From Eucalyptus grandis (lineage: Eukaryota; Streptophyta; Magnoliopsida; Myrtales; Myrtaceae): a DNA stretch of 64,000 nucleotides. The notes beneath the pieces are model-generated. The model searched no databases, was not told where the DNA came from, and was given only the letters and a program-made list of their open reading frames with translations. The position numbers were made by a program, and so were the translations under genes. Position 1 is the first letter of the stretch, and each line of letters begins with the position of its first letter. This document shows positions 24,074 to 35,570 of this stretch, one piece after another. Where the stretch lies: NCBI RefSeq assembly GCF_016545825.1, contig NC_052622.1, positions 315,001-379,000 on the forward strand. The letters run 5' to 3'.

Positions 24074-25576
24074 TTAATGCTGTGCAAATTTCTTGTCGAA
24101 TCCTCGGATGAAGTCCTCCATGCATGCCCGATAGGTCTCCATTCCAGGAACCAGCCCTGCAAGTTCAATCCCTACCTTCATCCATTTCTTTGCCACATCA
24201 AGTTGTCCAACGCGAATTGGAATTGCTGCCCGATTCCAGGCAGTTGTGACAAGCCATTTCCCCTCTTCAGTTGGGTATTCTCCTTCTTTCAAGCCAATCA
24301 TTATTCGATAAGCTTGTTTGTACACGTCATACACAGCGTCATCGTCTGTATCGCCCTTGTAAATGCTGGTTAAAGCTATCAGCTTCCGTACAATGAGAGA
24401 TACATTATGGTAGTCTGGTGAGACGGAAGATACAAGTTGTGAGAGGCACTGGCTCAGAGCCAAAAAGGCTACCTCAGGGTTGGGCCTTGGCCCCTGTGCT
24501 GCAGCGAGACCAATTTGGAGGAGGTAACCTGGAGTACATGCCCTCGAGCTGACAAAATTCTTCACAAGGATTTGTTGGGATCTCGAGTCATTGATCCTGC
24601 CGTGTATATTATATGCGCTGAAGGTGTATATGAAGTTCAAGTCGGGCTCTAAGGCTGCGTCTTTGTCATCATTTAGTTGCATCCTTGTTGAGAGCGACTT
24701 CAGTATCTGCATCCATCCATCCACAAACGTTAGAAGGGCAGAGGATGCAGCAGCAAAAGCCAGGAAATCAAAGCAGCATTAACCATGAAAATGCAATTGA
24801 GAAGCTGAATAGATGTTTTTGGAAACTCTGAACAGAGAAATGGAAAAAGGTTGAATTACAAAATGCCATGCTATGCAGATTATATGTGTGATCACACCTT
24901 TCCTGCTCTTTCGAGTAATTCCAAAGCTTGCTTCACTTCAATCTCAGTGAGGGAGGCTTCTCTTTCGTTCTCTGAAGCTATCATGGCACATACTGTAAAA
25001 ATCAATGATTTGCACAGCAAGAGGCTGTGTTCTTCCCCTTGCATGTCAACTAAGAGACTATAGAAATTAGATGCTAGTCTCAGAAATTCAGCACACAGCA
25101 CAAAATTTTTCTTCTTCCCAGCACTTGTTCCACAATTCCATGAAGTTACAGCAAACCATTTCAGTTCCCGTAGTGCAACCTCGTCTTTTCCAAAATAGCA
25201 ATCAACCCCGATTTCTGATGCTCGATCATTAGCATGTTTTATAAATTTAACTACTTCAGGCTCATTTCCCGTGTCTTGAGAGAGGATTGTGATTAAGGTA
25301 CGTAGAACTACAACCTCTGATGTTGCTGTTGATTTTCCCAAGGCATAGAAGTTCAAGAGATTTGATAAAGAGGCAACAGCTACAGGGAGCGCATGACAAG
25401 CCACAGCTTCATGTGCTGATAGCAAGAGGAAGTCTGGAGCAAAGTCAAGGCAGATTGTCATCGCTTGAATTTGGTTTATTGCAGCACTGTGATCATTCTT
25501 CTGTAAATAGACTTTGAACTGCACGCATCATAAGTGTCAATTCACAAGGGAACTTGATCGAGAGACAGATACGACT

Positions 25577-25607
<31 letters not shown>

Positions 25608-27711
25608 CTGTGTCTGAGAGAGACGTAGAGAACCTTGAGGAAAGCACTTGCTATGTTCGGTTCCAGCTGCAGCAACAAAAAATATTGTATGTTAACAGTA
25701 TTATTTAGGTAAGCAGTTGTAATTGGTGAAAGGCAATTAATTTGAATACCTTGTGAGCTTCATTAATGTATTCTTCAGCTCGGTCCAACTGAGAGAGACC
25801 TAGACGGCATAGGCATAACACCCTGAAGCCCTTGGCCCGAACAGCTCTGCCTTCTATGTCACATGGAAGAAAAAGCATAGATTTCTCGAACATTTCTGCA
25901 CTCGTTTCATAATCTTTTAATTGGAAATGACCAGCAGCGCTGTAAGGAAGTAGATCAGCTACTTTCAGATATTCAAAATGGAGCTGAAATCATTCAATTT
26001 CACTATTCAACTTTTCTTTTCTTGAAGCAAACAAGATGTACAGCCAGAACTATGTCTCTAGGCTACAAAATAATCACAAAATGCTGCGTGTGAAGATATT
26101 ATTAATTCATGGAAGATCTTTCAGAGCTCCCCACTGACTGCAAATAAAATCCTGTAAATGCCGTCGGAACAGAAAAGCATCACAAAGATGCAATGCAACA
26201 ATTGCTCAGTTTTAATCAATTTATGACATTTCTTGTATTGATGTCAGCTTCATGACTAATAATTTGAGACCCTCTACTGTTGACTGTTGAGCCTAGGAGA
26301 AGAGATACCGTATTCCTCAACTCGGCAGGATTAGTATAAGAACTAACCAATTCCACAGCAGAGCATGCATTGCGTTCCTCTCTTTAGCAGTGGCATCCCC
26401 TGAAAACAGCGCTATTACTCTATCATCTGAAACCAGCTCTGCCACCACCTTAGCCCTCACCCTCGATCCATCCACATCGCCGCCACTGCCACTAGTACCA
26501 CCTATCACCCGATGAACCACCGTGACTGCAGCAGCCGCACTGACATGGCACCTCCCGAGGAGCCCCAGAAACACTCCCTTGGCAGTCTCTGCCCCAGCTG
26601 TCCCTGCTGACTGGAAATACGCCTCCACAGCCGAGACCCAAACCCCCTCCGGAATCCCCTTATTTACAACCATGCCCCTCAACTCCTTCTCTGCCTCATC
26701 GTGCCTGCCTAATCCTAGCCATGCCTTCATGGCCAAAACCGGCAAGCTCGGATGGTTGTCCCCGCCACCCTCGCTTTCTCTTAAAATCCTAACACACTTT
26801 ATCACGTTCTCGTACTCTTCCATCTGCAGGTGTACGGCCGCGATGAACCGCAGAATTTTCGACTTAAGCCCCTTGAGATTCACCGTCTCTTGCCGCATCC
26901 TAGCTGTACTGAATGCCTTCTCGCACAAATCCAACGAATCGTTCATTAGCTTCAGAGCTTCTTTAAAACAACGGGCCTCGTTGCCTTTATTGGTTTCTAA
27001 GATGCTCTTGCCAAACGCCAAGTACTGATTTGCTAACGCGATGTAGTGATCGGACGATCCAAACAACAGACACTTGGAACGATTCAAGAGCGTCACCGCC
27101 AAAATCTGGTCGGAAACTTCCCAAGCGGTGCGCGACCTCGCGATCTGAAGATCTAAAAACAGCTTTCTCTGTCCTGCGTCCTTAACTGTGCCTACGTCGA
27201 CTTTGGAGATGATTTCGGTGGCTTTCTCGAAGCAATCGGCAGCGAGATCGAACCTCTTGAGATCATGCCAGATGATGCCGGTCTTGTGATAGAAGAAGGC
27301 GGTCTTCACCTCCGGGGAGGGGACGCCGGCGGCGCTCCCGGCGAGGGAGAGCATGTCGGCGGCGACGTGACGGAGTTTGGCCTGATCCTCGGAGGAGGAG
27401 GAGGAGGAGGAGGAGGAGGGGGAGCAGATGGAGGAGGCGTTGGAGCGGTCGACGCAGGAGTTCCAGAGGCGGTAGCTGAGCTTCCATAGGTGCAGCTTGA
27501 GGGAGTTCGGGAAAGGAGCGCGCTCCGCGAGCTGAGAGAGGCACCGCCGGAGGTCGGCGGCGAGGGGACTGAGCTCGGGACGGGGGTGGGTGACGGGGAT
27601 GGTCTCGAATTGTTTGACTAAAGACTCGATTTGAGAGGTGAGGGGATCATCGGGCTGAGCGTCCGGCTGGGCACGCCGGAGCTCCGGCGTCGAGATCTCG
27701 GCGATCCTCAT
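24074..27711 (-). CDS. ZIP4: ZIP4/SPO22 meiotic TPR protein
   Basis: Five exons, 27711-26348, 25939-25750, 25666-25634, 25518-24898 and 24706-24074, join in phase to 946 codons, close to the Arabidopsis length (about 936). It is a helical TPR-repeat protein of the SPO22/ZIP4 family. Marks include [49 protein letters not shown], and near the end [20 protein letters not shown] with [15 protein letters not shown]. In Arabidopsis ZIP4 acts in the nucleus in the ZMM pathway, needed for class I crossovers in meiosis. The first intron's acceptor at 25940 was chosen because only it gives the conserved [13 protein letters not shown] junction. A Ser run of nine residues (about 107) comes from a TCC microsatellite. 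The 33-bp exon 3 ([11 protein letters not shown]) is easily missed. Confidence 0.93.
25581..25607. repeat. (TG)n microsatellite in a ZIP4 intron
   Basis: An uninterrupted TG repeat of about 13 units lies in the short intron between exons 3 and 4 (25519-25633). Confidence 0.9.
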
Positions 27712-29201
27712 CCTCCGTTTCTCTTCTGGACCGGACGGAGAGAAATGACGGACGGAGAGAGGTACGAGCTTTTGAAGTGAAGATGAAAATAGCTTGATCA
27801 GGATTTTGGAGGGAACTGACGGTATGACGTCACCAGTCAGTTCGCGGAGGGCGATATGGTAAAAACAGACAAGTGGGCCCGAGAGGAGCTCAGGCTAGCC
27901 CATGATATGAGCCTTTTGCTTTTCGAGCACAACATGCTAAAACTAGGATCATCGGCTCCTCGTTCCAAAATTCGGAACCGGCGACCGGATCATGATCCGA
28001 ATGGTCTAGTGAAACTGATTACTTATTTTTTCTCCTTTCTTTTTGCCATTATATTTTTCCACTACTTGAAACTAAACCAAGTATTTAATTCACATTTTAC
28101 CAATTTTTTTAAAAATAATAAAAATATATATTTAGCCGGTCCAATCCGATTTTTAATTCGAGCGGTTTATTTTGCACATCCTTAATTAGAACATACACTT
28201 TTTCATTAAAAAGAAAGAGAGATTTGATTTTATGAGAAAATTCAGTACAAAAGAAAATGATATGCATTACCACTAGTGTGTGGCATTTTTAAGAAGACTG
28301 GCCGGACTCTCTCCCCCTCACGAAAGGGAGGGTTTGAATCCCAGAGGTGTCACATTCACAATGGTTCCCGGCTCACCAAAAAAAAAATGGTATGCATCAA
28401 ACATATTTTGTTACAATTAGACAGGTACTTTGTGGCTTAGGAACTCAGAAGTAGATCGTTGAAGCAGTGGGTCGGAAAGCTTGTTCCTTTTCAAGTCGCA
28501 CGGCGTTCGGGTCAGGAAAACATAATCGAATGAACCCACATCGACCACAAAATCTACCATTTATCATTCTTGTCATCTTTTCATCCAATTGACAGGAGAA
28601 AGAAACACATGAATATACAATTTATAGACGATGAAGAACCTCGAAGAGTTTGAGTTAATAAGGGCATCTGTCTATTTATCTGGCACATTTACTTGATCAC
28701 ACAAACGTTTTGCAAAGGCGACTGCAAATCCCAGTCGGGATTTCCGGCTTGAGGGAATGTTCAATGCTGTGTGACATATGCCAATGTCCAATTTCTAGCA
28801 CATCTCGGCTACTTTCAGAATGGAGTGCTCTTTACAGTCCTCACCAGCCAAGAAGAGAGACCGGTTCTCGATTCTTTCTGCTCTCATGGATAAAAAATAA
28901 ACCATTGCAACAGGAATCCAGACACCTACAGAAATCTAATAATTTGATGGCACAGTAGTTTCCTCGAGTGCAAACAGAAGATTTCTCCCCCTTCCTCACC
29001 TGTCTGAAAAAGCACAAGCATATCCACTGATCCAGTTTCTCCAATGCAAATGAGCGGAACACTGATCTTCGTCCTAGCTTCTGAAGGATTCAGTTCCTTC
29101 CCTTCTTCAGATTACAAAAAGCTCAAACAGCTGCCCAACTCTGAATGAGCTCGATGCTTGTCGATATTGGACATCAGACTCAGCAAAAGGGCACCCAACA
29201 G
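27712..29201. other. Spacer between ZIP4 and SWC2
   Basis: The left part is the ZIP4 upstream region and the right part (about 28700-29201) is probably SWC2 3' UTR. It also holds the SINE-like insertion at 28267. I see no gene. Confidence 0.5.
28267..28383 (+). mobile_element. Short tRNA-like retroposon fragment (SINE-like)
   Basis: GGGTTTGAATCCC resembles the pol III B box of tRNA genes. The segment ends in an A run and is flanked by near-identical AAAATGATATGCAT (28254) and AAAATGGTATGCAT (28384), a plausible target-site duplication. No clear A box was found, so it may be 5'-truncated. Confidence 0.45.
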
Positions 29202-32200
29202 CTATTCTGATGAATCAATTTCGAGACACGGTACGCTGCGAAACCGAGCCAAGTACCGTAAATAGGATGTTTCACCTTTGTTTGAAGGTTCAGATCTCTT
29301 CCGCCTAGCTGAGAAACCTTTCCCGGATAGAGAATCATACAATACACCCATGTTCATCTCATTTTGAACCCCACTGGTCTCTGCTGAGTAACTAAAGATC
29401 AAAGGAAGAAGAAAGATGAGTGAATAACATTGAACGATGTAGCGATGACGTATTATTGCCTGAAGCACTTAGAATGTCTGGCAGGTTTAAGTAAAGTAAT
29501 ACTACAGGACAAACACACATACCGTTCCCGAATAATCTTAAAAGCTTCTTTTGTAGCATATGGTAGCCCTGTTTTTGGATCACGGTATCTGTAAACACCA
29601 TATATATGCATCAGCTGCTCATATTTCTCAAGCATTCTAGACAGATAGACCCACTCACGAAGGTCCACTAATGTAGATGTAAGATAACCCAGTCTAGAGT
29701 AAGGGGTGAGGCTCCCACAACTCAATCAACATGCAACTAAACTCATAAAAATCAAACAAATGGCACTCTCGTTGTTGGAATGTTTCGGCAACTGGTGATA
29801 TGAGGAGCAGAAGGTGGGGTAATTTACCAAACCATCATCTAGGTATTAAGTTAATATGGTGCACTTTTCCTCCTACCTCACTGTGGTATCAAGTTGATTT
29901 TCATTCGAGGCTTGTCCGAGTAACAGCAAAAACTTGGTTTCTGATATTTGACTAAAAAATAAAACCTAGAGAATCCAAGAAAAACATCACTTCCTAGGCA
30001 ACAGCTAAAAGAACACATGTTAGAAGCATTATTGTTATAAAACATATAAGAAGCATCTCCAGTTTCACTTTGTTTTTTCAGATTCTCTAACTAACAAAGC
30101 ACAACCTGCCACTCAAATCCATGGAAACGAGGATGTAACATCTTAGAGAATGCATTTGAAGCAAGAATCAAGAGGAGAAAATCTCGTACTTGGCTGGCAA
30201 TCCTGTGACTGCACATACAGCTTTCTCTGGATCTGTGAGACAAAATCAAAGAGAATATAACTTCCACCATTCTCGACGAGAAAGATTCAAATTACAATAT
30301 GTACAGCTACAACCTCTTTAACAACATCATACCAAACCATCATCCACTAAAGGTCCATGCTCCATAGTTAAGCAATGTTTTCACTTCAAATAGGACTTTT
30401 TCTTCGACTGAGATAAGCTTTTTGTGAACCGTGCAGAGATTTCTTTATCACTTGTCATGATAATTTCATCCCACATACTGTGTCAAATACAAGTTCTGCA
30501 TCATGATGACTACAACTGTGCCATGACTTATATTTAGCTGAAAATGTAATGTTTAGCTTCAAACTCAGGGTTTCTGACTTCAAATAGCAGCCAACCCTGT
30601 TGAGTGAAAACAACAGGTTCATCTCTTAAGACAAAAATCCCTGATGGGCGGATCATACTATGAGACCACAGCACTTCACTGAAGTAAAAATTCAAGTGTT
30701 AAGCACTTAAACAAATTAATTTTTGAACCTTCATGTCATTCAAATAAACAGCAATAATATTCAACATCAAATGTTTGACTGGTGGAAACAAAGCATCTAA
30801 GCTTACTAAACTGAATCATGGGACGGTGAATGTAAAGCTAACATACATGGAACAGATGCTGTAGGAATCTCAGACTGAAAAGATACTTCTTTAGTAAACT
30901 CCAGAAATGATAGACCTGAAATGATATTCATATCAATTAGAAATTGAACCCCCAAAGAATTTTGAGACTATATTGTCCAAGATGGTGTGAAACTAGAAAA
31001 AAAGAACAGAATTGGGCTAGATACTACAAAGGTTACCATCTTTAGAGATGTATCTTATCTGTGGACCACTGTATACAGCTTTATGCACAATCGCTCTTTT
31101 CTTAACTTCTTCCTCCCTTGCCAACACACGTTCTAAGTTTCTTAAGTTCATAATTTCTGCAAAATAGGGGCATGCTAGTCAGTTAGATATGCAGGGTGAG
31201 GCAAACAGAAGTTGCATAAATGCAAACATCTAGCTCTAAACTTCAGTCTACAAAATGAAACCTGTTTGGGCAGCTTCCAAAAGCATTTCTTCTTGGGTCA
31301 TCCTCTTCTCCTCTCCTTCCTTTTTTCTTTTTATTGGCTTAAAAAAACAAAAAATAGTTAAGTCATTCCATGAGATGGCATACTCTCAACAGGAAGCAGC
31401 TGCTTCACTAAAAGCACCGCATTAAGCTAAAATAAAAGGCAGAAGTCAAAAGTATACTTGGGGAGTTGTGAAAGATGCACGAGTAGAACTTGTTTAACAT
31501 GATTTTATCATTATAATAACAATGCTCCACTGGATTTTTATTCAAACATACAATTTCTCCACCAATGCACTCATCGACTTTCAGAATGATGTTCAGAATC
31601 ATTCATATCAGCTACTATCCATGAAGATAAGATCTCTGCGTGTCATAATGAACAAAAACCAAGTCCATGTTAGGAAGAGCCATTACTATACCTAAACAGC
31701 TCCCAAATTGTGGTTAAATCGTTCCAGATCAGGGGAATTTGAAAAATACTATCTCATGTGGTGATTGTATTAGAAAGTTCTCTGGCATCTGATAATAATT
31801 CTACAAGAATCTTCAATTAAAAACAGCGGACTGTTCAAAGAGAGCACACTAAAGATGAAACTACTCCTTACAACAATTATAAACCAGATATTTTCTACAG
31901 CGACTAGAGTGCCAGGAGGTTCTTTAGCAGCTATACAGGCAGAATGAAATTAACAACAATAATAATTTAAAAAAAAAAAAGACACCCAACCGAATCTTTC
32001 AGTATTCTTGAGAAAACTATAAGCTATAAATCATGCATAGCTGTCCATTTATTAGCATCACCTGCACACCATTGAAACATGAAGCAGTTCTTCGTACATA
32101 ACTACAACCGAAAATGGTCAAAGAAGAATTAAGCAAACCTTCATCGTTGCTTGCGAAGCAGCACGTATTGCATCTCTCTCTGCCTGTCTAACAATCACCG

Positions 32201-33292
32201 CAGTTCTTGTAGACTTTCTCACCGTTCTCTCAACTTCTACCTCATCGGACACGTCATGGCTCTCGTTGTGAGCAGACTGTTGAGAAGGCTTCTCAACCTT
32301 GGGAGTTTCCTCCAATTTTGTAAGAACTTTCTGTTTCTTTTTCTTCTTTTTTGCAGTCTTTCCTGGATAGATTAACCGCTTCTTCGGACGCTCCCTGTTT
32401 TGTGAGACCTCAAGGTCATCCAAGCTGACAACTATGCAAAAAATATCTAGTTTAAAAAAATATACTGACCTCTCAGCCCCATCATCAGCAATTTCTTCAT
32501 CAGGATCAGGCTCCTAAGAGCACCAGTAGGTCAGAAAGGTTCTAAAGTTTTGGAGCGTCAATAAAAAGATCAAATTGATAACAGCTGCTTATGCAGATAC
32601 CAGATAGATTATGGCAAAAGTTTTCTGAAATGGAAGCAAGACAACATTGCAAAAGCACTCACATCTTCATCAAAGTCGCTGTCAAATACATCCGCGACTT
32701 CAGGCTCCTCTTCATAATTATCATCATTCTCTTCCTGATAAAAACAACAGACCATAGCATCAACAGCTATGTTATCATCAAAAGATTACCATAATGCAGA
32801 ATTGCTAGAATATCGATCTAACTCATACATTTAGCCTAATAGCGTGCCCGGATGAAAACATTTCAGCTAAACAAGGATAACAATGCGAAGGCTATCTTTT
32901 TCTTTACAGCGGCCTGAGTAGTAAGTAGGAATTAGGCCAAGGGATCGATCAGGTGAACATTGACAACCTCCCAAGAAAACCTTAGACAAATAGAGCGAAA
33001 TGCTCTAGCACAGAAATTGCTCGGACACGAAAAGGTGAATATGAGGGACCTGAGTATTTGAGCTAAGGATCATGCAGAATTGTGCCAGGGCATAGTCAAT
33101 CCATCAAAAAGCTTAAGCAGAATAATCCAAGCATACTCAAATATCTCTAACTTTGACTAACACGAGAAGTAGAGAATTCACGAGCAATACATCTTTAAGG
33201 GCTTCTTGGTTCCAGAACAGCTCATCCTGCTCGACTTCGTCATCCAGCAAGTTGGTCATCCTGAGCAAAAATCATAAACGAACGGGTTTCAC

Positions 33293-33326
<34 letters not shown>

Positions 33327-33463
33327 AGTTACTCTCCATCAATCGACGAAGAATCCTCTAGCTGGGAAAACCAAAACAAGAGCCGCCGGACTTGCCTCTT
33401 TCCTCTCGTGGCTCGAGAGCGGCGATCGAGGAAGACGGGAGCATCCTCTTGAGAGGTCTCCAT
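29202..33463 (-). CDS. SWC2: SWR1-complex subunit 2 (YL1/SWC2 family)
   Basis: Eleven exons join in phase to 367 codons: 33463-33396, 33260-33191, 32734-32663, 32513-32470, 32424-32139, 31337-31262, 31156-31037, 30915-30847, 30232-30190, 29588-29523 and 29391-29202. The N-terminal YL1 region has RRSRATRGKRMTNLLDDEVE and EQDELFWNQEALKD, followed by acidic EEE/DED stretches that bind histones, then a Lys-rich stretch (KTAKKKKKKQK). The C-terminal YL1_C domain reads KAVCAVTGLPAKYRDPKTGL, then PYATKEAFKIIRER. The protein belongs to the nuclear complex that exchanges H2A for H2A.Z. Arabidopsis SWC2 has nearly the same length. Intron 1 begins with GC (AG|GCAAGT), required to keep the conserved RGKR|MTNLL junction in frame. 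Confidence 0.94.
33294..33324. repeat. Poly-A run of about 31 bp in SWC2 intron 1
   Basis: A plain A homopolymer on the plus strand (poly-T in the transcript) lies between exons 1 and 2. Its exact length in an assembly is not reliable. Confidence 0.85.
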
Positions 33464-35570
33464 TGGCCTCTACTCTTTCTCTCTCCCCCGGATTCACCCA
33501 CTCGAGGACACGCTCAAGCGAGCGCAGTGAAAAGTGCAAAGGCTGAGCTCGATGCTCGCACCAGGAATCGGGTTCTACTTCAAGGAGAAGGGGCGGCGGA
33601 AGGAGCACGGACTCTTGTCCGCCGCCGCGTACGCCCCGGTAGGCACTTCGTCCTCCTCGGAGGGATCGCGCTGCGCGGCGGGGCTTTGAGAGCTGGGCAC
33701 GTGAGAGAGAAGAGTGGATTGCCCGAGCACGCGCGAAACGTATACAGATAAATAAAATAGGGGAGATCTTGCTGGAATAACTTCTAATTTGTAGACCGAG
33801 AATAAAAAAATTAATTAATTAATTTGGATTAAATTTATTATAAAGATGTTAATCCTAAAAAAATTAGAAAAGATCTTGCTAGAGTAACTTCTAGTTTATG
33901 AGGTGAGATTAAAAATTAATATTCTCTCATATGATTGCCAAGTAATTATTTATATTTTGTTAGGACAATCTCTGCTGAAATAATAGTTTTAAGGAAAAAT
34001 TATCATCTTCACCCATCATGATATATATCCTAGACAAAAACCAGAAAATTCAAGTTGGAAGGGAAATTAAACATACAATCCAGCCACGTCCTTTTAGATC
34101 TTTATTTGTGTGACAATCCATGTCAATTTAATTTTGTTGATGTCATTGCCAATATTTTACTTTAGAAGATAAGAACTTTCCTGTTTCATGGTTTATGTTT
34201 AAAAACTCTAATTCAAATTGGAAGAGTAGGCTACTCTTTTATTGATGTCATTGTAAAATAAAATAGTACAAAAAGTCTTGTATGAATGACCTAATTTTGA
34301 TTCACTACAAAACTTTGGTAGCATTTCGGTGTACAAAGATTGACCGCCACTATAAATTGACTGGTCGATAAAAGTTCATAAAAGATGTAAAAATCTTAAA
34401 GATATAAAATTATCTAGATGATTTAACCATTGTAATAGGAAAAGTTTCTCAAGACGGAGTACGTGCGCGGGCCTATAAGCTAGTGCAAAGAAAATGGAGC
34501 CGTTCTTTCATCTTCTACCAAAATATGGTAATTAGGTACAAAGAACAAATTATCACTTATAAAAAATACAATCCATGTAATTGTAAAATTAGCAGAATTT
34601 TAATAATACTCGATTACTTACACCGATTAACGTCAAGTAATTATCTTTGGCCCAGAAGCTTTCAAGAATTATGAAACCCAAAAAGCTAAAGAGATTGAAA
34701 AATCTCACTTTCGCGACAAATTAGGATTCCACCTACTTATTCTCATTTTCTTAAATTTATCAACTTCAGTTAGGTTTCTTGTATCGGTTTGGTCTGGTTT
34801 GATACGGAAAGCGAACTAAGCTGAGATACATAAACCGAACTGACCTAAATAAGAGCTTGAGATCTTATGGACCTAGACTGTCCGAACTGAATTCCTCAAT
34901 TTTTTACCACCTCTCTTGTCCAATGCATCCATCGTTCAACCTTAAATCTCTAGAGAGCTCATGCTATCATCTAATGACTAGAGGGAAGCTTCGACATAGC
35001 AACAATTGCTCCAACCCCGGACACCCAACTCATTGGAGAACAGTTTGGTTTGGAAATAAAATCAAACCGTACGCATTCTATTGATTTGCCGGGTTTTAAA
35101 ACTACATTCCCAAACCGAATTTAAATTACAATTTCAGTTGAGTTCGGCAGTTTAGACCAAACCAAACCATGCCGAGCCCCAGTGTCTGTAAAGCGCTCAC
35201 CTGTCCATAGATGAAGCCCCTTATAGGGGGTTACCTTTCACTAAATGTTTAACAGAACCTTCCAAATGAATGATAAGCTCTGTCGGCGTCTGCACAGTTA
35301 GTTAGCAAACCAAGCAATGAGACTAAAGGAAATTCTTAACATTGGCAAACTGCGACGCATTATCAGAGAACAGGAGTGACAAATACAAATGTTTCGACCG
35401 AAACAGAAAGCTTTTACATCTAACTTCCTCTACTTTCCTGTTGCATGAGAGAACTATGATACACGTCAAGCAGCTTCTAAAAAGGGACCTTTGGAGAAGA
35501 GCCCAAAGAGATGGAGCCATTTTAAAAGCTCTCTCTTCTTCCTTATGCCGCATGGACTGATAAAATGCTG
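33464..35570. other. AT-rich spacer with probable transposon remnants
   Basis: A short imperfect duplication (GATCTTGCTRGARTAACTTC) occurs at about 33763 and 33873. At about 34770-35185 the ends carry GGTTTGGTCTGGTTTG and, inverted, CAAACCAAACCATGCCGAGCCCC-type sequence, typical of a small terminal-inverted-repeat element. The right end is probably the 3' UTR of the zinc-ribbon gene. No gene was found. Confidence 0.4.

Noticed and set aside
27263..27544. Leu-rich and Gly-rich frames opposite or beside ZIP4 exon 1
   Set aside because: Shadows of the TCC microsatellite and GC-rich coding sequence.
33392..33751. Plus-strand frame of 119 codons beside the SWC2 start
   Set aside because: It overlaps SWC2 exon 1 in antisense and has no family resemblance; a by-product of GC-rich leader DNA.
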